64,000 bases of DNA from Macrocystis pyrifera (taxonomy: Eukaryota; Sar; Phaeophyceae; Laminariales; Laminariaceae). The stretch lies in contig JASSKH010000011.1 in NCBI GenBank assembly GCA_031763025.1, positions 13,962,678 to 14,026,677 on the forward strand, read 5' to 3'. Shown piece after piece: positions 10,850-21,828 of this stretch (the first letter of the stretch is position 1; each line of letters opens with the position of its first letter). The translations under genes and the position numbers were made by a program. The notes below the pieces were generated by a model that was not told the origin of the DNA, made no database searches, and saw nothing but the letters and a program-made list of their open reading frames with translations.

Positions 10850-11055
10850 GCATGACAATACTGTAGCTATTTGCAATCCCACGCTCTGGGTTTTTGCGAG
10901 CCCGTACTGTAGCTATATGCAATCCCATACTGTGAGTGTTTTTAATCTAATACGGTAGCTGTTGGGAATCCCATAATGTACCTCTTTGCAGTCTCATACT
11001 TCTATAGCCGTTAGCAGACCTATACTGTAGGTGGCTCTATTCAGTCCCATACTGT
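10850..11055. repeat. Tandem ATACTGTAGCTATTTGCAATCCC repeat
   Basis: Roughly eight imperfect units of 23-30 bp share ATACTGTAG and TGCAATCCCA. They lie in the last intron of the WSC gene. Confidence 0.65.
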
Positions 11056-11744
11056 ACGTACTGTGTTGCGTATCTCGTTACAACCCCTTTCGTACCAATA
11101 TGCGTTTTTGCCATGTGCCATATGCCTGACCCATGAGGCTGTTCATCGGTTTGCGAGTACCTGGTACGTTGTTAGTTTCAAACTCGACTTTTGGTGGAGA
11201 TATGCACCTCCGAATGCTATGCGTAACCCCTCGCCCTTTGGTCGCCGCACGACTCTTCTGCATTTCACTTTCACACATATTTCCTAAAAATAAAATGACT
11301 CGTGGTTGTGAGATATATACACTTGTGGCCCTCCTGGTGTTCTGAGCCCGAGAAACATGGACGCCTCCAAAAATCGGACGGACACTCGACTTCTATTTGA
11401 TGATCTACTGTAGGTCTTACGAGCAATACATACTCCTCGGATCTGTAGGATCTATCTCATGCCGCCGGGCGGGAACCGCCTACTCTTCATGATCTACAAT
11501 GTTGTTTATACGCTTACGGATAGTCTTACTACGTATCGTCGTAGATCTTCCAACACCTCGGAAAAACGTGCAAACAGACGGTTCGCCTGTTCATTTTACC
11601 ACACAGATCCTGCGCGCCATCTCATAACGGCATATCAGGATCTAGATGATCTATTTGTAGATGATCTGTGCGACGTGCTTCAAAACAATAGGTACCGCAG
11701 CATGACCCTTTTGTGTTCCACTCGTCGCAGACAAGGTGACCGAC

Positions 11745-11807
11745 CTCTGTGGAGAACTGTGTTCCGGCGAAGGGGTGGCCTTTGTCAGCGCAAAACTCGA
11801 TGCACGC
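11745..11807 (-). CDS. WSC-domain protein gene, middle exon of WSC domain 3
   Basis: The 63-bp exon lies between acceptor GTTTCCAG and donor GAG/GTCGGT. It encodes 21 residues beginning ACIEFCADKGHPFAGTQF, the central C-x3-C plus aromatic/GTQF part of a WSC domain. Both boundaries are phase 0. It joins the upstream exon end (MTNE at 13332) and the downstream exon start (CWC at 10427) to give a complete eight-cysteine domain. The donor lacks the usual A/G at position +3 (GTCGGT), so it is somewhat weak. The fit in length and phase to the equivalent exon at 21772-21828 makes chance unlikely. Confidence 0.85.
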
Positions 11808-12399
11808 CTGGAAACATCAATATTAGAAAACGGGAATAGACGCGACAGACGCAATCAGGGACCAAGTTAGCTCGTCAAAAAAATCATCGGGGGAGGTAAC
11901 AACAGATATGACAGAAACGCACCTGCCAAAGGCAAGCGTCCGGTCAGTCAGTGGACGGCTGGGGGCAAGAGGTGGGCAAGTACGTCATAGTCGGTTCGGG
12001 CTTTCGTGACGGCGGGACGCGGCGTTTTATGCAACCTGTGACCTGCTGTCGCTGCTACCAAAAATGTCCCGCTCGGGTAAGGACCCCGGCAGCCCCGACG
12101 AGCCGACCCCAGGGATGAAGCACGCTTAAGAAACGCTCTTATCAAACACAATCACCACTAAAAACACTCCTTAAAACAAATGGACCACCCAAAAGGATCT
12201 TCGAAAGCCGTTGACCAATTAAAACGCTCCTTTGGAGAAATCACACAAACTCTAAACGGCCACTCCGAGCCATCTCCGACCAGGCTAGGGAGGCGAAGCC
12301 ATCGGCGAAAAACCGTGTACGTACTATTCCGTGTTCCGCTCTTGGAGCTCAGCATAATGTACAGTAGTGCATAGGTGCCTTTTGACGCGGACTGTGGCC

Positions 12400-13331
12400 T
12401 TTTAGTTTCTTGCTTTTTGTCTTGGCGTTCAGCAGCAGTAGTAGTAGTAGCTGCTACTTCCGTAGCTGACGGCTTCATGCGGACCGTAAAAAGAAAGATG
12501 GTTATTACTACAGTGCGTATATATATATATGGTATGCACTTGGAGCTAGAAACGGGCCTGTGATGGCTGCCTTTCTTTCCATGCAGCACTAGTGGTCACG
12601 TAAGCAGTAAATGGCTCCTCGACCGTTGGACACCACACAGGAAAATAGGTGTTTAATAACGCGTTGCACATCATTGTGCAGGGCGCCTATGCCTCCCATC
12701 TCTTCTATCAATCGCAGTACGCCTTTCATCTCTCACACCATATCGCACCATGCCCTTCATTTCTCATACCAACCGCACCACCATAATTTCGATCCCTCAT
12801 ACCAACCGCACGTGCTAGTCTCTCATCTCCATACGCGTTTGAGACGCGGGCTACGTTACGCTACGGTAAGCACTAAATGTACTGTAATGTTTCTGAGGCT
12901 GATCATTTGAAGAGCCCCACACCACACCCAAAACTGACTACGAACAAAAAAATGTAGGCTTAATCAGGTGTCAGACAACTCCATGGCCAACTGTGCGAGC
13001 TAACAGTAAGACCCGTGCAACTCAAAAGAGATACCAGGGAAGATTTTCAGTTTAGGAGTTTTAGCCAGAGCGAAATATTTCGGCCTAACACGTGTTTTTA
13101 TCCCTCAAATATAGTTTAGTATAGCAGGTGTGTTGAGAAAACGCGGTATTCTCAGATGGTCTTGCCCACTGAATACCTGGTGATCGTAGAGGGCGCATTG
13201 TAGTGGGTACGGAACACTCGCACCTGAGGATACAGCCCCCGCTTCGAAAACAGAAACCGGGCACTCGAACCTCGTTTACAGCACGAAGAATGACAAACGC
13301 CATTCACTACACTACACAGCAGAAGACTAAC
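12400..13331. other. WSC intron sequence with short repeats
   Basis: No exon was recognised here. The stretch has a CAG/TAG triplet run (12429-12455) and a ~40-bp repeat of CTCATACCAACCGCACCA type (about 12700-12830). A weak branch of homopolymers follows. Confidence 0.5.
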
Positions 13332-13643
13332 CTCGTTCGTCATATCTCCGAAGGTATTCTTGCCCTCCAAGTTCAATGCCCGCCCAGCTTTCGAGTCCTC
13401 GTAGCACCCAACGAATATGCCGCCTTCCGTTGGTACCTCTTCTTCTGGCTGCTCGACCGGGGTAGGAGCAGGGGTGGGCTGAGGGACCGGAGCGACCCCA
13501 TCTTCGGTGATGAGGTAAGCCGTGAGCATGTTGTTGCCGCCGCACTGCTCGCCGGTCGAGGTCCCTGTGCACTCAAAGTCGCACTCATCGAAGTCAAGCT
13601 CTTCGCCGTTCTTCGTCAGGTCGGGGTCTACCGCACACCAACA
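13332..13643 (-). CDS. WSC-domain protein gene, exon joining WSC domains 2 and 3
   Basis: The 312-bp exon, phase 0 at both ends, starts after acceptor ACCAACAG with CWCAVDPDLTKNGEELDFDE, then CDFEC, GEQCGGNN and MLTAYLI, completing WSC domain 2. A short linker follows (PVPQPTPAPTPVEQPEEEVP), then IFVGCYEDSKAGRALNLEGK up to MTNE, the start of WSC domain 3, and donor GAG/GTTAGT. The architecture (end of one WSC, Pro-rich linker, start of the next) is identical to exon 19530-20093, which suggests that the gene grew by duplicating a three-exon unit. Codon use is GC-rich at third positions, unlike the flanking intron. Confidence 0.9.
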
Positions 13644-13723
13644 CTGTTGGTGAGTGGTAGGGTTTGTACAGATAAACGAGCAGCGTCACATGGGGGGTTG
13701 GGGGTGCAGGGTTGAGAAATATC

Positions 13724-13812
13724 GAAGTCAAGCTCTTCGCCATTCTTCGCCAGGTTGGGCTCTACCGCACACCAAGACTGTCGTTATGCAGTAGGAGTTG
13801 TAAAGTAAAGCG
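13724..13812 (-). pseudogene. Duplicated fragment of the WSC exon 13332-13643 (copy 2)
   Basis: Minus-strand sequence AG/TCTTGGTGTGCGGTAGAG followed by a frame reading SWCAVEPNLAKNGEELDFD repeats the start of the exon just downstream, including its acceptor. The first cysteine codon TGT is TCT here, and the copy stops after about 60 coding bases. It is a partial tandem duplication, not a usable exon. Confidence 0.8.
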
Positions 13813-13851
13813 AGCAGCGTCACGGGTTGGGGGTGATAATGAGACTGAGAA

Positions 13852-13939
13852 ATGGAGGGGGGGCGGGGGGGCGGGGCGTACTCATTTGTTGCTTGCCTTA
13901 GTCACTTGACCATTGACCACGCATCCCTTTCGAGACGGG
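13852..13939 (-). mobile_element. LINE copy 3: ~70-bp extreme 3' fragment
   Basis: After a G-rich run the sequence matches the last ~70 bp of the LINE up to CCCTTTCGAGACGG, then changes at once to WSC exon-fragment sequence. The coding end APSRKGCVV...ASNK-stop is visible on the minus strand. It separates duplicate copies 2 and 3 of the WSC exon fragment. Confidence 0.85.
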
Positions 13940-14012
13940 CTGGTTCTTAGCCGTTCTTTGTCAGGTCGGGGTCTATCACGCACCAACACAGCTGTCCGTG
14001 TAGTATATTGAG
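13940..14012 (-). pseudogene. Duplicated fragment of the WSC exon 13332-13643 (copy 3)
   Basis: The minus strand reads CWCVIDPDLTKNG followed by a stop codon, matching the start of the functional exon (CWCAVDPDLTKNG). It is cut off by the LINE fragment at 13939. Together with copy 2 it shows that this exon region was duplicated at least twice. Confidence 0.75.
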
Positions 14013-14439
14013 AGACAGACACGTGCTTTCGCCGGAATCTGTAAGTTTTTCTGAGTCGGACTAACTCAGGGAGCTCTCCTCAATCTCGTTCAATCTTTTA
14101 CCCCAAAACTGGCGAAGCAAAAAAAACAAGATACCATGTATCCCTTGTCCTAATTCATGCACCGAATCATGTCGCGAAACATGAATGCCTTTGTATTCTC
14201 GAGTATTCGGGTCTGATTGATATTAATAGCACTTTCCATGCTTCATTGGACTCTGCACCCTTTTTTAACTTTTGGATGCCATTCGCTTCAAATAAGCTCT
14301 GAACGTTGTCAGATGGCAACAAAATGAAACACTAGTTATGGCATTCCCTCTACTTTGGGGAATCCTTGGACGTATGCTTTGATAGACGAAGCGCCTAATT
14401 TTTCTGAGGCTCCTCACTTCGGGAGCTCCATCAGACGCG

Positions 14440-14715
14440 TTCTACGATAGAGGTAGCACATTTCCGCCGCAGAAATGTTTGCTGAATATCGGCTACTTTT
14501 AACCCAAAAATCGTCGGAATGCCAATCCTGTTGAAAATAAATAACGTAGTTGTGTACTTGGGCCATGGGTTATTTATCGGGATGCAATTTGATTTTTGCT
14601 GAGGGCAGTTTTCGGGTGACTCACTAATAGTGTCGAGCTCCTCAAGCGAGGAGTCTCAGCACGTTTAGGGTGAAACCTTTATCGTAGAACGCCTCATAAT
14701 GTCGCCCGAAAACTG
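14440..14715. repeat. Direct repeat A1 (pair with 15566-15815)
   Basis: Shared blocks include GATAGAGGTAGCACATT, CGGAATGCCAATC, TCAAGCGAGGA and CGTAGAACGCCTC in the same order as at 15566-15815. Identity is moderate with indels. A related hairpin (GAGGCTCCTCAC...GGGAGCTCC) occurs near 14405 and again near 17610. The stretch lies in a WSC gene intron. Confidence 0.7.
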
Positions 14716-15565
14716 AATTTAACGAAAGTTAAAGCGCAGTCTGATGAGTAATGTAATCACAAAGCCTGAGCATGTCACCAAACATATGGTAAAACATCAC
14801 TGACTGGTATTCCAACCATAATAGGTTAAGGTGGTTGGTCACCCAGAAACAGTTTGGCCCGAAAACCGCTATACCTCCGTCGTAGCACACCTCCTCTAGG
14901 AAACCCATGTCAGTTAGAGATATTTTTTCCAAAACGTGGTATCACTGTGGGCGTAAATGAAAGGACCGTTGGGTCTTCACACTATAAAAAAACACTTCTT
15001 ATATTCACGCCCAAAGTAGTGTAAGGCGAGCCCTACCGTAAGGCAGATCGACTTTTTTATTGTTAAGGGCGTTCGAATGATCAGAGAGGCATTGCGTGGG
15101 AGGGGGGAGGGGTCGTCAATCCCATCTTGATTTCCGGGCATCAGCGAATGGTATGCGACTGATCGGGAGGTATCTGCATATACTAGGCCGGCCTGACTGA
15201 CGCAGAATCCATAAAGTTTGGAGAGCGGCGTTTGCTATGGCATGGGACTGCGAAAGCTCCTATGAGCTCCACTACCAAACATTACAAAAAGAGCGACCAA
15301 ACATCGCCATTGCAGTTTTCTACACCTTAAACGTCCACGTGGAAGCTCTGCCTGAAGGCTCATGACACGCACATGCTTGTTGCGCACGCATTTGCACAAA
15401 CCGTCGGAGCGTCGACAAAGCAAGACTCGACAGTACCGAGAAACGCATACAAACTGACTACATAACGATTATCGAATTGCCACACCTCAGGCAAACTATC
15501 GACTTCCAGTTCATGATCTACAGTAGACAGTTCAAGGTATATCTATACTCGATCTTGTATAACTA

Positions 15566-15815
15566 AGAACGAGTTCTATGATAGAGGTAGCACATTGCTG
15601 CTAAAATGTTCTCTGAATGACGGGGCTCCTCAACCTAAAATCCTCGGAATGCCAATCTTGTTCCGAAAAATGACGTGTTTTGTATACTCGGGTCATGGGA
15701 TGTGATTTGACTTTTGCTGAAGTCAGTTTCCGTGTAAAGTATGGAGCTCTTCAAGCGAGGAACATCAGAAGCATTAGAGTGAACGTCTACCGTAGAACGC
15801 CTCGTAGCTCATGTT
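15566..15815. repeat. Direct repeat A2 (pair with 14440-14715)
   Basis: See the A1 copy: the same block order and orientation, about 1.1 kb apart. No coding potential is seen. It could be a dispersed noncoding transposon fragment. Confidence 0.7.
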
Positions 15816-16253
15816 GCCAAGTGGGGCTCGCATAAATCACTTCCATGGCCCATCACATGCTTTATTGTCTGGATACTACTGACGGTCTGTCGGAGGTGCA
15901 GATTTTGCGACCAGACTAGAGGTAGGACCCTGATTTCAATTACCCGGGTACCCGGCGGGTATACCCGTCAGGGTCCTACCCGTTTAACGGGTAGGGTCCG
16001 AGCTCATTACCCGCGGGTAGTGGTAGTCTGAAGGGTAATTGGGTCAGGTACCCGGTATCTGCTGCGGGTTTTCGGGTACCCGCGGGTAATTGGTATTCCC
16101 GGTTCATTATGCCTGTACAATTTCTTTAGTAAATCCTTTCAAAACACGCACTCACACAAGCCAAGCATACAAACCATCAACTAGCTACATTCAACGTTCA
16201 AGGGGACGCCCACGGCACACGGCAGTATCGTCACGCGGCACCAGCTGGGCACA

Positions 16254-16529
16254 ATGAGCCAAGGGGCGAGCGATCCTGACGCAGTCTCTCAGGAAACTGA
16301 ACTGCTGGCGGGGGGCGATCTTTCTGAGAATCCTGCCGAAAGTTCCAATTCGCCTGTGCAAAGCGCTGCACAGGCGAATTGGAACTTTCGGCAGGATTCT
16401 CAGAAAGATCGCCCCCCGCCAGCAGTTCAAAGCGATACAAACAGCAGCGGCGACGGCAGCGATGACTTTGCAGGCCCCGGCTCTGACACCAGCAGCAGTG
16501 GAGAGTCGTATCAGAGTGAGCTTCTGTAA
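16254..16529 (+). CDS. Hypothetical ORF inside foldback element
   Basis: The 91-codon frame starts at ATG and reads through the perfect inverted repeat: ELLAGGDLSENPAESSNSPV on one arm, FRQDSQKDRPPPAVQ on the other, ending in Ser/Asp/Gly-rich sequence (SGDGSDDFAGPGSDTSSSGE). The acidic low-complexity tail looks protein-like, but I recognise no domain. Because the central 132 bases are a palindrome, an open frame on one strand partly forces one on the other (minus frame 16191-16604), which weakens the coding case. Confidence 0.25.
   Translation: MSQGASDPDAVSQETELLAGGDLSENPAESSNSPVQSAAQANWNFRQDSQKDRPPPAVQSDTNSSGDGSDDFAGPGSDTSSSGESYQSELL
16298..16429. repeat. Perfect inverted repeat: 63-bp arms, 6-bp spacer
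   Basis: The arm starting TGAACTGCTGGCGGGGGG is repeated without a mismatch as its reverse complement after the spacer AAGCGC. In RNA this would form a 63-bp hairpin with a six-base loop. Confidence 0.95.
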
Positions 16530-17273
16530 TGCTGACCCCTGGCCCCTGCTAAGTTCTGGGGTGTAGGTGTGGGTAGCCGCTTCTTTGCGGGCAACCATGT
16601 ACACGTTTCTTTCATGCTTGTTTTTCTTCTATCCGTCCACGATTCCTTCGATTTTCGAGCACAGGTGGTTGTTGATATGTTATCGACGGTAGTTCCGCAA
16701 TGCTATGATACTACGGATTGTAATTCAGCGTTACACGGTCAATCATTACGTTGATGACATTTTGCTACTTTCCGATACCTCCCACGTCTTGGGTCGAAAA
16801 TTGTTCACAGCAGTCTTCTAAGCGGGAGACCGTCAACCATCGCCCCCATCGTACGTATTTTCACACTTTCCGCGCATTCAAACCAATAATATCACTCCAG
16901 CGCACTGAAGTAATACACGACACGGCAAGTTTAGGGTGTATCGAATCAATGATAGAAACTGCTGTTACTCATCGTTTCGGCATAGAACACAACAGTAGTG
17001 TGCTGCACACTATCCTCCACAAGAATTTCACTCTTTGTGGCACTAAAATATGGAGAAAAAGGTTCGAAAATATGGCCGGGTACCCGGGTACCCGGCAAAA
17101 AAAAAAAAAACCCGGGTACCCGGTCGTCAAAATGGCCTTACCCGGCGGGTAGGGTAGGGTCCGGGCTCCAAAATTTGGCGGGTACCCGCAGGGTCCAACC
17201 TCTAGACCAGACCAAGTGAGAGTCACACGGGTCATGCACGGGTGTAAACGTGTTCCGGATCTCCAGATGACAA

Positions 17274-17663
17274 CTATCGTCCTGTAAAATTATGCCCTAA
17301 ATGTACATGGAGCTCGATTTCTATACGCTTTGCCGCAGCGGAAGCAGCAGCGACGCTTGCGTTGTACGTGGGTAAAAAAACAGAAGCTACGTGAACGTTT
17401 TCTACCGCACCCGAAATGTGTTTGATGAGCGCGTTGTTCGAAGCATTACTCACTGGGGGGAATCCTATATTTGAAGAACCATCCAATATCGGTGGAATAC
17501 CGTTCGCGTTTTGCGACAGTATTCGTAATACGCACTTAACTTGGGGTGCCATGGAATCGTCCATCATGTAAAGCGTGTTATTTCTCAGGGACAGTTGCTG
17601 GGTTAGGTGGAGGGCTCCTAACGTGAGGAGCCTCCGAAATGTTGACACCTCGGACATGGTCAT
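17274..17663 (-). CDS. Hypothetical ORF, 129 codons
   Basis: The ATG-started frame has a balanced composition: an early amphipathic stretch (FRRLLTLGALHLTQQLSL), a middle with VKCVLRILSQNANGIPPI, and an Ala-rich helix (NASVAAASAAAKRIEIELHV) near the end. I recognise no family. It lies on the same strand as the WSC gene but inside one of its introns, next to the foldback element. It may be a fragment of an unrecognised mobile element or chance. No splice signals were evaluated. Confidence 0.25.
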   Translation of the reverse strand: MTMSEVSTFRRLLTLGALHLTQQLSLRNNTLYMMDDSMAPQVKCVLRILSQNANGIPPILDGSSNIGFPPVSNASNNALIKHISGAVENVHVASVFLPTYNASVAAASAAAKRIEIELHVHLGHNFTGR

Positions 17664-18833
17664 GATCTAGATCATCATGAACATCCCTTAGTTCTTCACC
17701 TGATGTTAGCGGGACGCTGCACAGGATCTGCATAGTACGGACCCAACCCATGAAACTTGTGCCAGATCATGCAGATTTTTACGGGTCCCACTCGCCAACA
17801 TGAGTTGGATCATGCAAGGCATACAAGGATCGCGAATAGATCTTCCTTGAATGATCTATATCAGGAAGTGTGGGAACCAACGATCTGCCCGGGGTGTAGA
17901 AACTTTAGTTACACCCGAAGCATAACGTCCGTCACTACGTCACTAATGCAATAATCTCCATCCATATACAACTCCCCATCTCTGCTACCTAGTGGAGTCT
18001 GAGTAGAAAACTCGTGGGTGCCGCTGGAAAGAGGTTTCTATCAGGGTGGTGTCATCGATGGAAGGGGGTGGTTACTTCGACGAAACAGAACTCCGTCTGT
18101 TCCGTGACATACCTCGCTAGCGTACTGAGTGCCGAAGTGTGTGTTGATTCCATCGTTGCACAGCGCAAAGCAGACCTGGAAGAAGGGCACGGGACGGGTG
18201 CAGCACGAGCGCAGCAAGCGAATGCGTTACGACAATCTCAGCCAAGACTGAAACGAAAGAATAGGACAATAATAACGAATGCATCTTCACACCAGGACGC
18301 AGCCAACACAGTCGAGGTACTGCTGTAGAAGCAAAATATACTACGTCAATATCCTTATATAACCGAAAGCACACGTGTTTGCTGAGATGGATTCGAATAC
18401 TACCGCTCTCTTGTATACCTCAACCCCTCATTGCAGCAAAAAATAGAATTCAAATGAGCTTTCTATATATCGTGATCTGTCTAAAGCACATGAAAACATC
18501 TTCCGAGCCATGCCGCTGTACCTTACGTATTGGCCAATGCGCTGTCGATCATGGTCTGTCTGATGCACACGCGAGACATGGTCTGGGCATTCTATTGTAC
18601 GGTAAGTGTTCGTGGCACTTTTGAGCCCCAAGCTTTGTCACTCACGGAGCCCCTCAGCCAGATCTTGAAACACAGACCGAAAAACGGATTATCGAAAGGA
18701 GTTGAAAGCATAAGTCAAAACCAAGCGATATTCGAAACCGCTCCAACCTACTTCAAAATGAAAAAAGAATAGAAAACCAAATCGAAAAAGGGTTTCTGTC
18801 CAGACTCAAAATATCGTCGAAAGTCAGTAAAAC

Positions 18834-18891
18834 CTGGTACTCGTAGTGAGCGAGATAGTCCCTCCCACACTCACAGATGGCCGGGACCCCC
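18834..18891 (-). CDS. Candidate middle exon of WSC domain 2 (off by one base)
   Basis: Between acceptor TTGTGCAG and donor CAG/GTTTTA the minus strand encodes, in one frame, GVPAICECGRDYLAHYEYQ. This matches the place, 19-residue length and aromatic spacing of the other WSC middle exons, and domain 2 needs such an exon between 19530 and 13643. However, the segment is 58 bp, one more than the 57 that phase 0 on both sides demands. The extra base would lie in the six-G run at its start. One of the usual two cysteines is also displaced. Either this is a sequencing error in the homopolymer, a decayed exon, or the real exon is elsewhere. Confidence 0.4.
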
Positions 18892-19529
18892 CTGCACAAC
18901 GCAGCATACCTGATACCATTTAGGAGGACGAGTTAAGAGCCTGTCGACACCTTTTGGAGTTTTTATACGTTTTTCAACATCTCCACACAGATCGAACTAC
19001 GCTCACATTGTGCAAGGGGGGGGGGGGATTCTGGCGGACACCTGTGTATACATCGTCTGTGGAGGGGTTTGATACGCATCTCCTTGGCCTACTATTTTTC
19101 CCGTCAAAGTCGGGTGTTGGCTTAAAGCAGGTTAAGTAGAAAGCTCATCAAGCAGGAGTCCCATAAAAAATGGAATGGGTATGCCGGTTGCAGAAGGAAT
19201 CTTCGGCTCAGACATCAATATCTCGTTACCGCAATTACAGGATGTATATGAGCTATTTTCATAGAACGTGATGTGTCTATCGTAATGGTCTGTTGAAAGG
19301 TTCAAGCCCAGACAGGAATATCTTACTCTGAGCGACTTATGCTCTTGACGAGGCATTCATATTTGGGAGCTGTCTACGGTTAAGATCTGTGGTGCACAGT
19401 GCAGGAGTAACTGAATCAACATATTATTCCGGCAACTGTATGATCTGGACGATACATTCGACCGTAGTGATCTCTGATAATCTGCGAAGTAAAGGAGTGG
19501 TCTCTGCCCAGACAGTCAGCCCAGCTTAC

Positions 19530-20093
19530 CTCCGCAGACATAGCCATGTTTGTGGGCTCCCTGGTCATGACTCGACTGTCTTTGTTGTCAGCAAAGCATC
19601 CGAGAACCGAGTAAGAATCACCAGTCGGCGAGAGTTGCCTGATTGGAGCCGGGGTCAGGAAGAAAAAAGCAGGAGCCGGGGTCGGAGAGAGGACAGGAGC
19701 CGGGGTCGGGGAGGGGACAGGAGCCAGGGTAGGGGAGGGGACAGGAGCCAGGGTAGGGGAGGGGACGGGAGCCGGGGTCGGGGACGGGTCGGCAGGAGCC
19801 GGGGTCGGGGAGGGGACGGGAGCTGGGGTCGGGGACGGGTCGGCAGGAGCTGGGGTCGGGGAGGGGACGGGATTCGGGGTCGGGGAGGGGCCAGCAGGAG
19901 CCGGGGTCGGCGAGGGGTCAGCGGGAGCCGGGGTCGGGGAGGGGCCGGCGTCGCCTGTCCTGTGGTAGATGGTGATAGCGCCATTTCCACCGCACGCCGA
20001 GGTGGAGTCGCCGGTGCAAAGAGACTCGAAGCTGGTACCGCACTCATCGCTGGAGACCGCATCCTCGAACTCGTCCACGGTGCCACAGAAACA
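19530..20093 (-). CDS. WSC-domain protein gene, exon joining WSC domains 1 and 2
   Basis: The 564-bp exon (188 codons, phase 0 at both ends) begins after acceptor GACTTACAG with [19 protein letters not shown], then SLCTGD and [15 protein letters not shown], closing WSC domain 1. A long linker of [17 protein letters not shown] repeats follows (about 90 residues). The exon ends with [20 protein letters not shown] to MSAE, opening WSC domain 2, and donor GAG/GTAAGC. Pro-Thr-Ser linkers of this kind are typical between carbohydrate-binding modules in secreted proteins and are likely O-glycosylated (inference). The GC-rich linker gives a spurious Arg/Gly-rich frame on the plus strand. Confidence 0.9.
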
Positions 20094-20099
20094 CTGTAA

Positions 20100-21771
20100 G
20101 TCGGTGGTGGCGGTGGGAGGCAAAGTGCAAAAAGAGACAGACACCAAGAAAAAAACAAAAACATCAAGACAAAAACAAATAAAAAGTGGGACACACAGAA
20201 ACTAGAACAAGCATAAAACAGGCAGATATATACAATCGCACACAAAATCAGAACGTGAAACAAAACCAAAATAGGGACCGTGAAACATAAACACGCAGAG
20301 AAATAAAAAATGTATCATAAAAAAACGCATACCACAGAGTAGGTGACAATGAGAAAGGTGGACGACAAACACAAAACAAACAGAAAAAGCGAACGAAACA
20401 TACACAGAAACGTAAATAAAGCAGAAAACGAAACATAGAAGGCCAACATCAAACACACGTAAAGCGGGGCCGAGGGGGGGTGTCCATGCAGAGGTAAACG
20501 GCAAGTCGTGTTCTAAACGATTAAAAGGGTGCTACCAGATACGGCAGGGGTGCGCCCAGTCTCATCACTTGAAAAAATATTTTCGCCGAACCGAACCTAA
20601 CGTTAGCACAACAGCAGTTGTTCGCAAAGTCACTGGCGGGAGAGGCAAAACCGAAGAAAAACAAAATATGGGAGCGGTTTATCGATGTACACAGACAGCC
20701 ATGTCGCACCCTTACGGGCCAGAGAAGAGCGATGAGTGTCTCCACACGCATGCTACTGCGGTAGGGGTGCATCGGCATTGGTCTGAGGCTCCTCTTTCCA
20801 AGAACTCTATATATGGCCGAAAAACGGATTAAAGAACTCTCATGGCCTGCGTTACAGCCCGTACGTAACCTCGACATCATTCATCCTGTCTGCATATCTA
20901 TGCCGCAGCAGACAACCGGTCCGCACACAAATACCCTTTCGTTCTCGAGGGCGTATTCCGTATCCTCCAGGAGGGGATCTCCAAGCTCCCACGTGAAGAA
21001 CTCCCTTACAAGATAGTTTTTTAACTTTTAATTTTGGGTGGCTTAGTTCCCGAGTTGAGAAGCACCATCCGTCACGACCATTTTGGCCAAAAAATACCAC
21101 CCAAGCGTCGAGAGTCTTAACACAATTAAGGGGGTTGCGCCGCCATGACCCCACTGCGAACATCATTGTTTATTCCTAACTCCTGACACAGGGGTGTGGC
21201 GGCCGATAAAAGCTGTGACAAAGTAGACCACGGCTATTTGGAGCGCCTTATGACACGTCCGAGACAGCGAAACAAATCGGCGCTCCAAACAAAGGAGAAC
21301 GTTGAATGTGGACTCGAAAGGGAGTGCAATTCTGGGGGCGAGGAGGGGTGTGCGTATCCGCCCTCGACACGATGTAAAATAGCGACTTCAGGGCCTTACA
21401 CCGTTAAACACATTGTGTTGGCGTCTGCACTTTGACGCGAGTCGACGAGGGAAGAAAGTGCCGATCCCTTGATAAATGCGAGACGCGTAGGTCGTAGACG
21501 AGCCTACTGCTTCACCTCGGACCGGAGTCACGACTAGTGTTGATATGAGGGAGAGGTAGAAGAAGGGCGAAGATTTGGCGTGAGATGGAAGAAACCCGAA
21601 GAAAATATCGTTCAAACAAGCAAACACTATCGCAGTATTTGTGAATACGTTCCACGCCAACCTACTGGACGAGGTGAAGCGATAGAGAGAGCCACGACTT
21701 CTTCTCTTCAAAATGGGGAATTGTTCGTCTCGCATAAAACCGCTTCTCCATTCATGAGCAGGCCGTCTCAC
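20100..21771. other. WSC intron; simple-sequence and mixed DNA
   Basis: The part 20130-20460 is A-rich on the plus strand (AAACAAAAAC-type simple sequence). A minus-strand frame at 21388-21771 overlaps an exon but is not itself coding. No further exon was found. Confidence 0.5.
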
Positions 21772-21828
21772 CTGACTTCCAGACTCCAGGCCGAAGTATT
21801 CGTACTCGGAGCAAAAGTCGGAGCAGAT
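21772..21828 (-). CDS. WSC-domain protein gene, middle exon of WSC domain 1
   Basis: The 57-bp exon lies between acceptor GACTGCTGCAG and donor CAG/GTGAGA. It encodes ICSDFCSEYEYFGLESGSQ, the C-x3-C and YFG core of a WSC domain. It is phase 0 on both sides and supplies exactly the segment missing between the exons at 22729 (ending MTNQ) and 20093 (starting CFC). Together the three exons give a full domain with eight cysteines. It is too short to be noticed as an open frame on its own. Confidence 0.9.

Larger units (their letters stand above)
15905..17215. mobile_element. Foldback-type element with GGGTACCC-rich arms
   Basis: The left edge (15915-15935, GACTAGAGGTAGGACCCTG) is the near-exact reverse complement of the right edge (17190-17210, CAGGGTCCAACCTCTAGACC). 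Inside both edges lie arms of repeated GGGTACCCGGCGGGTA/TACCCG motifs (15950-16110 and 17072-17190). The interior holds the 132-bp perfect hairpin at 16298-16429 and a 91-codon frame. No transposase was found, so the element would be non-autonomous. It sits within the largest WSC intron. Boundaries are approximate and no target duplication was verified. Confidence 0.6.

Noticed and set aside
19389-20099. Arg/Gly-rich plus-strand ORF (RGRGGDRS repeats)
   Set aside because: It is the antisense of the PSPTPAPA linker in the WSC exon on the minus strand, which has matching splice sites and WSC cysteines.
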